This document shows, one piece after another, positions 8,025-14,451 of a DNA stretch of 37,667 nt. Below the pieces are notes generated by a model, which saw only the letters and a program-made list of their open reading frames with translations, did no database searches and had not been told where the DNA came from. How positions within the stretch are numbered: position 1 is the stretch's first letter; every line of letters begins with the position of its first letter. The stretch comes from a virus. Both the position numbers and the translations under genes were made by a program. The stretch covers positions 1 to 37,667 of IMG/VR virus record IMGVR_UViG_3300023242_000523; one strand, written 5' to 3'.

Positions 8025-8635
8025 AGCAACAACCCGAGCGCGCCGACGATAACCAACCCGAGCAGGCCGACCGACATCAGCACCGTCATGGCGTCAGCGG
8101 CGGCCAGCTCGTCGTCGCCTGCGTGTAGCGGCTCACGCCCGACGTACTGGCCGGGCTGCGCGTGCTTGTGCCAGTCGGGGCTCGACGGGTCGACGGGCAT
8201 AAACACCACCCCGACGGCCTGCCCGTCGTCGTCGGTCAGTGCGTCAATAAACCCCCACGGGGCGGCTTTACGCGGGCCGGTGATGAACAGGGTCCACGTG
8301 TCCGGGTCGGCGCTGTGCACTCGATGGAAACGGTTAGCGGGTACGTGGTTCAGCCAGCGTACGCACCGCGTCACGAGCGTGCAGCCGTTCGGTGCGCTCG
8401 GGTCCAGATCCGTGACGACCTCCTCGACATACCCGCCAGCCAGCACCAGAGACAGCCCGTCGGACGGGTGATTGTGTAGGTGTTCGAGCGCGTCGGAGCC
8501 GACAAAACGGTGCAGGTAGAACACGCGGCCCAACAGCGCGCCGAGATAGTAACGTTCGAGGTACGGCGAGCCCGCCGTCTTGATCAGACGACACGGCAAA
8601 CCGGCGGTGCGCGCGTACAGCGCCCGGCGGATCAT
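8021..8635 (-). CDS. Cupin-like protein with C-terminal membrane anchor
   Basis: The product is 204 aa from ATG 8635, which overlaps the upstream TGA as ATGA; the longer frame to 8686 is rejected. Residues about 38-75 hold a cupin-type metal-binding strand, EHLHNHPSDGLSLVLAGGYV, with H52, H54 and H56 followed by E71 or E72. A later RFHRVHS may give the second motif. The C-terminus (about 180-204) is a hydrophobic helix. Cupins include dioxygenases, isomerases and binding proteins, so the reaction cannot be assigned. A tail-anchored cupin is unusual. Confidence 0.75.
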   Translation of the reverse strand: MIRRALYARTAGLPCRLIKTAGSPYLERYYLGALLGRVFYLHRFVGSDALEHLHNHPSDGLSLVLAGGYVEEVVTDLDPSAPNGCTLVTRCVRWLNHVPANRFHRVHSADPDTWTLFITGPRKAAPWGFIDALTDDDGQAVGVVFMPVDPSSPDWHKHAQPGQYVGREPLHAGDDELAAADAMTVLMSVGLLGLVIVGALGLLL

Positions 8636-9072
8636 TTCGCGATCCTCTGCGCTGGGGTGAATCCCGCTATGCGCAACGCCTGCCACTCGCTGGCCGCCTG
8701 TTCATCGGTCAGCGTATCGCGGGCGTACGGTCGGTCGGCCACGGGGTCGTCCCAAAAGTCGAACCGGCCCGCGTACTGCCCTTGGTGCGCGACTTCTGGC
8801 GGGTTGGGTATGGCGTCCCGCATCGACTGCTGGAACGAGGCGAACACATCGGCGCGCCCGCGTGGCTGGGTGTTTTGGTCTTTCGCGCGGTATGGCCGTT
8901 CGGGCGTTCTGGCGGCGCCCGCGTCGTACGCCTTGCGCAGGGCCGTTTCAATGTTCAGCACCGACAGCCCGTGATAGTCTTTTTGCGGGTTGCCGGTAAG
9001 GGTGAAGGTGCGCACGCCTAGAAACTGGCGCGCAATGTCGCGCAGTGCTAAACGTCGTGGCAGGTCGTCCAT
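8632..9072 (-). CDS. Hypothetical protein, first gene of the small-gene operon
   Basis: The product is 146 aa from ATG 9072; GAGGAGAG lies 5-8 nt upstream and fixes the start, so the longer frame to 9102 is rejected. The N-terminus is helical and basic (RRLALRDIARQFLG), and the middle is polar and proline-rich. I recognise no family. It lies directly downstream of promoter copy E and heads seven overlapping genes ending at 6681. Confidence 0.7.
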   Translation of the reverse strand: MDDLPRRLALRDIARQFLGVRTFTLTGNPQKDYHGLSVLNIETALRKAYDAGAARTPERPYRAKDQNTQPRGRADVFASFQQSMRDAIPNPPEVAHQGQYAGRFDFWDDPVADRPYARDTLTDEQAASEWQALRIAGFTPAQRIAK

Positions 9073-9102
9073 GTTGCTCTCCTCGTTAGTGATAGCGCCC
9101 AT

Positions 9103-9138
9103 ACTAAAAGCGGCGCCGATAGTTTGTCAAACAATTAA
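9103..9138 (-). promoter_or_regulatory. Promoter/operator module copy E (leftward)
   Basis: On the minus strand TTAATTGTTTGACAA matches copies A, B and C. The -35 TTGACA is at 9130-9125; a 16-nt spacer leads to TTTAGT (9108-9103), or an 18-nt spacer to TAGTAT. The palindrome overlaps the -35 (one half-site base differs). The element contains the TGA of the TetR-like gene, whose last residues are RLIV, exactly as at copy A. Confidence 0.65.
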
Positions 9139-9438
9139 ACGTTTTATTTCACGCCGGACCCGAACCGACAAGACCATCGGATCAACGACCCCCGCCGCGA
9201 GGGCCTGCAACAGCACGCGGGCCTCGTTGTGCTCAACGGCGTGCTGGACCAGTGCGCGGCGCACCGAGATCATGTCGCCAAAATGGTGCTCGATAGCAGG
9301 CCCGGATATGCCCGACGCGTCGGCCAGCTCCGCGCGGGTCAGACTCTCGAACGTGGCGCGCCGCTCATTGATCAGCACGCACGCCACCGCCAGCACCATG
9401 ACGCGTCGCACATCGCCGCTGTACCGCCGGGCCGTCAC
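9127..9438 (-). CDS. Small TetR-like HTH regulator
   Basis: The product is 103 aa from a GTG that overlaps the VRR-NUC stop (GTGA). The central segment LTRAELADASGISGPAIEHH followed by FGDMISVRRALVQHA matches the TetR N-terminal HTH plus the helix that follows the YxHF-type turn. The usual large ligand-binding domain is missing, as in short phage relatives. It is the last gene of the helicase-nuclease operon, and its stop lies inside promoter copy E, so it is a good candidate for the protein that binds the ATTGT-TTG-ACAAT palindrome. That link is inference. Confidence 0.75.
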   Translation of the reverse strand: MTARRYSGDVRRVMVLAVACVLINERRATFESLTRAELADASGISGPAIEHHFGDMISVRRALVQHAVEHNEARVLLQALAAGVVDPMVLSVRVRREIKRLIV

Positions 9439-9917
9439 AATGTCACCTCGCCCGTGCTAAACTGAAAGTGCCCGCCGACGCTCGTCAGCAGTGCGCCGAA
9501 TGCTGCCTGCGCCTGCTCGCGTTTCTCGTGCCCGAACGTCCAGCCCGCCCGCTTACATTCAATACCGCCGATCTGCGCGATGGTGGTGCCGACGTGCGCG
9601 GGCGTGATCAGCCGAGGTATCGCGAGGATCAGATCCGGCGATTTAAACCGCTCGTTGATGGCCGCCGACTCATTCGCCAGGCCGTACCGCACGGGCGGCG
9701 TCCGCTCACCGCATACGCGACACTTTGACGGTGTGGCCCCGACGTTGTTACGCCAGGCGTAAGCGCCCTGTGTCGCGATCGACAGGCGCGCTTGTTGCTG
9801 GGTCGCCCCCTCGCTCAATCCGGCCTCGCTGTGGCCCGCTGCGTGCGCGCCTAGAACGTGGCCTGCTAGATCGCGGGCCGCCTCGGGGTACTGTTTCGCC
9901 CATTCTTGATAGTTCAT
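9435..9917 (-). CDS. VRR-NUC domain nuclease
   Basis: This 160-aa protein carries a PD-(D/E)XK-type VRR-NUC fold: Q50 and WRNNVG (55-60), VRYGL (76-80), SPDLI with D95, and GGIECKR with E120 and K122, then GGHFQF near the end. A CxxC pair (KCRVCG) sits in the insertion between core strands. VRR-NUC enzymes cut branched or flapped DNA, fitting a junction-resolving role in recombination or packaging. Its start overlaps the helicase stop (ATGA), so the two are co-expressed. Confidence 0.88.
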   Translation of the reverse strand: MNYQEWAKQYPEAARDLAGHVLGAHAAGHSEAGLSEGATQQQARLSIATQGAYAWRNNVGATPSKCRVCGERTPPVRYGLANESAAINERFKSPDLILAIPRLITPAHVGTTIAQIGGIECKRAGWTFGHEKREQAQAAFGALLTSVGGHFQFSTGEVTL

Positions 9918-11581
9918 GCCATATCCTCGTTAAATCGTCGGCCAATCGTAGCGATTAGCGCGTCGGTGTCGTTAGCGTCTAGGCTCATCGCGGTAGCCAT
10001 GTCGACGCGGAAACGGTGGTAAAACCGTCGTTGTTTCTCGGCCAGATCCCGCCCGGCGGGCTGCATACCGACCCACCAGCCGATCAGCTCTTTTAGCACG
10101 GCGGTTCGGTGCCTGGCGGTGCGGTGCCGTTTACGTGCAGCACCTCGGCCCACGGCGGGCACGTTGCGCGAGATCAGGTCCCCGTCGTACTCCTCGTCGG
10201 TCATGTTGCGGGCCGCATACGCGGCGTACAGTTCGTTGAGCGCGGCGACATCCAGCTCGAACAGGTCCCCGTCGACTTGATCGGGCCGGGCGCGCCCCTC
10301 GGGCTCGGGCGGGATCGCGCAGCCCGGCTGGCTTTGATACGGGCACAACGCGTAGTACGCGTCGTACGGCTGGGTGCAGCCTCGGCATATTTTCTGCGGG
10401 ATAGTGTCGACGGGCGACACCCTGTCGCCTTTCGGCCGACTGTCGAGTGTCCAGCGGCGCGGAAACGACGGCAGGCCCCGGTTCCGCTCCCAGTTCCGCA
10501 CGGGGTCAATCACGATGGCGTGCTCTTTGCCGTCCATGACGCGCAACGCTCGGCCCACCATCTGCAGGTATTTGCCCAGCGACGCGGTAATTCGTGCGAG
10601 TATGACGCACACCACCGCCGGAACGTCGAACCCCTCGTCGAACAGATCCACGTTAACGAGCACCTGCGTCTCGCACCGCTCGAACAGATCCAGCTCGCGG
10701 TCCCGCACGCCGCTGTCCGTCTTACCCGACAACGCCACGGCCTTGACGCCGTCCAGCCGGAACGCGGCCGCCATGTCCTCGGCCGTCTCCACGTCGGGGG
10801 CAAACACGATAGTCTGCAGGCCGTCCGCATACTGGCGGTAGTGTCGGACCACGTCGCCGACGATATGCGACGCGACGGCCCGTTTGCGCCGCTCTTTAAC
10901 GGATACATCGCCCGTCGAGTCGAGCGCCAGGTCGGCGATGTCCATGTCGCTATCAGGGCAGAAATATTTAAACGGCGACAGAAACGCGTTATCGATCAGC
11001 CATTGCGGCGTCGGGCCGAGGACCATCTCTCGGGCGTACCCCTCGGCGTGCGCCCCTAGCCCCTTGCCGTCGGCCCGCTCCGGGGTGCCTGTCACGAACA
11101 GCCGTTTCGCTCGATGGAACTGATCAACAGCCCGACCCCATAGGCCCGACCGGACATAGTGGTGGCCTTCGTCGAATACGGCGAACGTGACCTGCGCCAG
11201 CCATCGCTGTGTGATCGTATTCGCGGCTGTCGACTTGCTGGTCATGGTCTGCACCGACACGACCCCAACGAGCGACTGTTGGTCTACAAACGACCGGCCG
11301 AACTTCTTTAGGTGTCGCCGACGGATACGGCCGACCTCGTCGCGCGGCCCTATAACTCGGTGCACGACGCCGAACGCGGCCAGCGTGACCGATATCTGGC
11401 GGACGATCTCCCGGCGGTGTACGACGATCGCCGCCGCCCCGACGTGGTCCGCGACCATGCTGCAGAAAACCACCGTCTTGCCGCCGCCGGTCGGCAGCAC
11501 GCCCAGCACGTCGCGCACTGCGTCGAGGGCGGCGTTTAACTTGGTTTTAAACTTGCCTTGGTGCTGGTGCAGCTTGATCAT
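9914..11581 (-). CDS. Superfamily 2 DEAD/DEAH-type DNA helicase
   Basis: The 555-aa product carries a complete helicase core: QHQ near the N-terminus, Walker A LPTGGGKT (29-36), Walker B DEGH (137-140), motif III TGTPER (164-169), and domain 2 with VFAPDVETAEDMAAAF, DLFDEGFDVPAV and motif VI QMVGRALR. A zinc-binding CRGC/CPYQ cluster follows. Such ResIII/SSL2-like helicases act in phage replication and recombination, replacing or aiding host branch-migration enzymes. The ATG is at 11581, and the gene diverges from the rightward operon at 11674. It is followed by VRR-NUC in a coupled pair. Confidence 0.92.
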   Translation of the reverse strand: MIKLHQHQGKFKTKLNAALDAVRDVLGVLPTGGGKTVVFCSMVADHVGAAAIVVHRREIVRQISVTLAAFGVVHRVIGPRDEVGRIRRRHLKKFGRSFVDQQSLVGVVSVQTMTSKSTAANTITQRWLAQVTFAVFDEGHHYVRSGLWGRAVDQFHRAKRLFVTGTPERADGKGLGAHAEGYAREMVLGPTPQWLIDNAFLSPFKYFCPDSDMDIADLALDSTGDVSVKERRKRAVASHIVGDVVRHYRQYADGLQTIVFAPDVETAEDMAAAFRLDGVKAVALSGKTDSGVRDRELDLFERCETQVLVNVDLFDEGFDVPAVVCVILARITASLGKYLQMVGRALRVMDGKEHAIVIDPVRNWERNRGLPSFPRRWTLDSRPKGDRVSPVDTIPQKICRGCTQPYDAYYALCPYQSQPGCAIPPEPEGRARPDQVDGDLFELDVAALNELYAAYAARNMTDEEYDGDLISRNVPAVGRGAARKRHRTARHRTAVLKELIGWWVGMQPAGRDLAEKQRRFYHRFRVDMATAMSLDANDTDALIATIGRRFNEDMA

Positions 11582-11582
11582 A

Positions 11583-11630
11583 ATTGTTTGTGTACTTTTC
11601 TTATTGACAGTTGTCAGCGTACGCTATAAC
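11583..11630 (+). promoter_or_regulatory. Promoter of the rightward recombination/replication operon
   Basis: The -35 is TTGACA (11604-11609), followed by a 15-nt spacer and -10 TATAAC (11625-11630). The perfect palindrome TGACA-GT-TGTCA (11605-11616) overlaps the -35 and looks like an operator. ATTGTTTG (11583-11590) is the left half of the repeated A/B/C/E module. The intergenic region also has to serve the divergent helicase gene, for which no clear -10/-35 pair is visible. Confidence 0.65.
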
Positions 11631-11673
11631 GTGGTGGTTCGTCAATCAATCAACCCAAAAAGGACGCACATAC

Positions 11674-12327
11674 ATGACGATCAAAATAGAATTCCCATCG
11701 GGCGAGACGCGCCTCGCTGGCCTGTTAGGCCGGGCGCTCATGGAGTACGCCGGGCACGTGGCGCCGATGGTCGGCACTGTGGCGGCCGACACCGCGCCAG
11801 CCGACACCGGCAGCAACAGCGCGCTTGACCAATTCCTTGACGCTGGCGAGACCGGCGGCACACTACCAGACGACGACGACGCCCGCGTTGACCATAAGGG
11901 CGTTGCGTTCAACCCGGCCTACTGCGGCGAGTCGGCCGACCCTTTCTACAAGGGCGGCAAAACGTCCGGCCAGTGGAAAAAGAAACGCGGCGTTGACGAG
12001 GGCGATTACGAAGCCTGGTACGCCGACCAGCTCGCCGTCAGTACGGCACCGCAATACGACGATGAGCCCGGCGACGAACCGAACACAGCCGGTGCGTTTA
12101 CGGCCGCCCCTGAGCCCGAGCCAGAAGTCGAGGCAATACCCGAGGACGCGGGGTCGTTCATGGTGTGGTGCTCGGAGAGACAAGCCAACGGCACGCTGTC
12201 GCCGGAGCAGTTAGCCAACGCATACGCGGGGCTCGGCCTGCAGATCGGCGATCTGTTTCCACCCACCACCACGAACCAGATCGCGGCCAACGTGCGAGCA
12301 GTCTACGCGGCGCTGTGCAGTGAGTGA
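11674..12327 (+). CDS. Acidic protein of unknown function at the head of the replication operon
   Basis: The product is 217 aa from ATG 11674, with AAGGA about 9 nt upstream; the longer frame to 11611 starts inside the promoter and is rejected. After a short N-terminal domain it has a disordered acidic stretch (LPDDDDARVD), a lysine-rich patch (GQWKKKRGVDEGDYEAWYAD), a Glu/Pro linker (APEPEPEVEAIPED) and a C-terminal helical domain. Proteins in this slot precede the DUF2800 nuclease in many phages, but the role is unknown. It overlaps the next gene by 8 nt. Confidence 0.8.
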   Translation: MTIKIEFPSGETRLAGLLGRALMEYAGHVAPMVGTVAADTAPADTGSNSALDQFLDAGETGGTLPDDDDARVDHKGVAFNPAYCGESADPFYKGGKTSGQWKKKRGVDEGDYEAWYADQLAVSTAPQYDDEPGDEPNTAGAFTAAPEPEPEVEAIPEDAGSFMVWCSERQANGTLSPEQLANAYAGLGLQIGDLFPPTTTNQIAANVRAVYAALCSE

Positions 12328-13489
12328 TCACGCGCCACTACCGCCCAGCGGTGCTCACGTGTGGGGGGTGTGCTCCGGCGCACCGCTCGCCGCGAAGCAC
12401 GCGCCCGCCGACCGATGGGACGGCCGAACCGAGGACGGCACCGCCGGGCACTGGGTCGCCGCCGAGGTGCTGGCGTTGCTGCGTGACGGAACGCCAAGCG
12501 CGTGCGACGACTATGTCGGGCAGACTGCCGAGAACGGCGTGGTCATTGACGCCCACATCGCGGAAGGCGCGCAGGTGTACGTCGACGACGTGGCCGAGGT
12601 CATGGATCAGCAGGCCACTGAGTACGACATGCTGATCGAGGAACGCGTCGACATGCCGCGCATTCACGCGTTGAACTGGGGCACGCTCGATCTGTCGATA
12701 GTGTCGCGGGCCACGGCAACGATCTGGCTTTGGGACTATAAGGGCGGCCACCGGTTCGTCGACGCCAGGCACAATTTGCAGCTCATTGACTACGTAGAGG
12801 GCCTTGTCGAGCGCCTAGGCATAGCGGCCAGCGCCGCTCACTGGTTCGTTCGGTTTCGGATCGTCCAGCCGTTTGCGTATCGCGAGAGCGGCCCGGTTGT
12901 GGAGTGGGCCGTGCGCCTGCCCGAGCTTCGTCCGTTTTTGGAACAGCTCAAACGGCAGGCCGTTGAGTCGCAGACTAACCCGACGCTCACCGCTGGGTTA
13001 CACTGTCGCGACTGCCCGGCGAACGGCCGGTGCACCACGGCGAAAGAGTTTCTGTATGCGTGGGGCGACTACACTCGCAGACCGTACGCTATGGACGGCA
13101 TGAGCGCCCCGCAGCTCGCCACCGAGCGCAAGTTGCTGCAGGATATGCTATCAGTCGGTAAGGACCGGCTCGCGGCCATTGACGACGACTTGACGGCCCG
13201 CATACAGACGGACGGCGGGGCAGGCACCGGCCTGGCGCTGCAAGCTGGCGCAGGCCGCGAAGTGTGGCGGGTGCCGTACGAGCAGGTCCTCGCGTTCGGC
13301 CAGCAGTTTGGCGCGGATCTCAAAAAGCACGAAACGATAACCCCGCAGCAGGCCCGAGCGTTGGTGCCTAAAGCATTAAAACTGGCGTTTGACAGCGTCG
13401 TCAAGAACATCACAAAGCGCCCCGTCGGGTCGCTGAAACTCATAGACGCGGCAGACAGCAAGACCGCCCGCGCTTTTAAAAAGGACTAG
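12320..13489 (+). CDS. DUF2800-type PD-(D/E)XK exonuclease (RecB/Cas4-like)
   Basis: This 389-aa protein has the RecB-family nuclease signature: H44 in TAGHWVAAEVL, GTLDLSI with D124, LWDYKGG with D139 and K141, and QLIDY. A downstream cysteine cluster (CRDCPANGRC) resembles the Cas4/AddB-type iron-sulfur or zinc site. In phages this family sits next to an SSB-like DUF2815 protein and probably resects DNA for recombination. The start is GTG 12320, overlapping the previous gene by 8 nt. Its stop is 3 nt before the next ATG. Confidence 0.88.
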   Translation: MSDHAPLPPSGAHVWGVCSGAPLAAKHAPADRWDGRTEDGTAGHWVAAEVLALLRDGTPSACDDYVGQTAENGVVIDAHIAEGAQVYVDDVAEVMDQQATEYDMLIEERVDMPRIHALNWGTLDLSIVSRATATIWLWDYKGGHRFVDARHNLQLIDYVEGLVERLGIAASAAHWFVRFRIVQPFAYRESGPVVEWAVRLPELRPFLEQLKRQAVESQTNPTLTAGLHCRDCPANGRCTTAKEFLYAWGDYTRRPYAMDGMSAPQLATERKLLQDMLSVGKDRLAAIDDDLTARIQTDGGAGTGLALQAGAGREVWRVPYEQVLAFGQQFGADLKKHETITPQQARALVPKALKLAFDSVVKNITKRPVGSLKLIDAADSKTARAFKKD

Positions 13490-13492
13490 AAA

Positions 13493-14392
13493 ATGCCTAG
13501 ATTTACAGACACGCAAACCCGTATTAATAACTGCGTCGTGGTTTGGGACGCGATAACCTCACCCGACGAGGCGCCCGGCGGCAAGGGCGGCAACGCCTAC
13601 TCGCTTAAAGTAGTGACGCGCGCCGATAACCCCGACTTGGCGATACACAATCAGGTCGCAACAAACTGTTTGGCCGAGTCAAAATGGCGCGGCACCCTGC
13701 CTAACAACGCGCGATGGGCGATCGGCGAAGTACGCGACGGCGAATTTGGCGGCCTGTTTCCCGGCCACGTTGTGCTGAACTGCAAAACGCGCCGCCTGCC
13801 GGACGTTTACGACGAGAACGGCGTGCTCAAGGACAATATGTGGTACGGCGGTTTGCTGTACGCGGGCCAGTCTGTTGACGTTCTGGTGCACGCCTACGAC
13901 TACGACATGGCGGGCAATAAGGGCATAGCCTCGGGCCTCGACGCGTTCGCCGTTAACGTCAGCCGCAACGCGCAGCGCCTCGATATCCCGAGCAGTGGCG
14001 GCGGTGGCGGCGGCGACACGGCGGGCGCGTTCGGCGGCGGCGGCAATAGCGGCGGCCAGCAGCCGAATACCGGCGGCAATAACGGCGGCAATAACGGCGG
14101 CCAGCAGTACAACAACCAGCAGCCCAATAACGGCGGCGGGTACAACCCGAACGGTAACGGCAATCAGCAGCCCAATAACGGCGGCGGGTACAACCCGAAC
14201 GGTAACGGTAACGGTAACGGTAACGGTAACGGTAACGGTAACGGTAACGGTAACGGTAACGGTAACGGTAACGGTAACGGTAACGGTAACGGTAACGGTA
14301 ACGGTAACGGTAACGGCGGCCAGCCGACGCAAGCGCACAATTTCCTGCCCAATAACGGCGGCGACAGCTACCACGACGACATCCCGTTCTAG
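13493..14392 (+). CDS. DUF2815-like ssDNA-binding protein with long Gly/Asn tail
   Basis: This 299-aa protein has an N-terminal OB-like domain (about 1-165: CVVVWDAITSPDEAPGGKGG, FGGLFPGHVVLNCKTR) of the DUF2815 type. A disordered tail of Gly, Asn and Gln follows, ending in the acidic tip DDIPF, which matches the SSB C-terminal tip that recruits partners. The tail includes a 48-bp tandem duplication and a (GGTAAC) microsatellite encoding Gly-Asn repeats. AAGGA is 8 nt before the ATG. It lies between the DUF2800 exonuclease and the polymerase, the expected set. The ssDNA-binding role is family inference. Confidence 0.85.
   Translation: MPRFTDTQTRINNCVVVWDAITSPDEAPGGKGGNAYSLKVVTRADNPDLAIHNQVATNCLAESKWRGTLPNNARWAIGEVRDGEFGGLFPGHVVLNCKTRRLPDVYDENGVLKDNMWYGGLLYAGQSVDVLVHAYDYDMAGNKGIASGLDAFAVNVSRNAQRLDIPSSGGGGGGDTAGAFGGGGNSGGQQPNTGGNNGGNNGGQQYNNQQPNNGGGYNPNGNGNQQPNNGGGYNPNGNGNGNGNGNGNGNGNGNGNGNGNGNGNGNGNGNGNGNGGQPTQAHNFLPNNGGDSYHDDIPF
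14117..14212 (+). repeat. 48-bp tandem duplication in the SSB-like tail
   Basis: Two near-identical 48-bp units (14117-14164 and 14165-14212) encode QQPNNGGGYNPNGNGN; the second merges into the GGTAAC microsatellite. In-frame length changes keep the reading frame open. Confidence 0.9.
14201..14314 (+). repeat. (GGTAAC)19 hexanucleotide microsatellite
   Basis: There are nineteen perfect copies of GGTAAC in frame, each encoding Gly-Asn, inside the SSB-like gene. Because the unit is 6 bp, slippage changes tail length by two residues without a frameshift. Such a perfect array is rare in a compact phage genome. The exact copy number could also vary by assembly. Confidence 0.95.
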
Positions 14393-14412
14393 CATTGAAC
14401 GTGCTACAATCA

Positions 14413-14435
14413 GCGCGGCCCACTCCGGGTCGCGC
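14413..14435 (+). other. Strong 9-bp RNA hairpin between SSB-like gene and polymerase
   Basis: GCGCGGCCC (14413-14421) pairs fully with GGGTCGCGC (14427-14435), with one G-U pair, around the loop ACTCC. It sits in a 59-nt gap that breaks the otherwise tight operon. No U-tract follows, so it is not a standard terminator. It could be an attenuator, mRNA-stabilising element or protein-binding site that sets polymerase level. Confidence 0.6.
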
Positions 14436-14451
14436 ATTACGGGGTTAACGA

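Noticed and set aside
10109-11059. 316-aa plus-strand frame inside the helicase gene
   Set aside because: It is opposite to intact SF2 helicase motifs, has no ribosome site, and its composition is typical of an antisense shadow.
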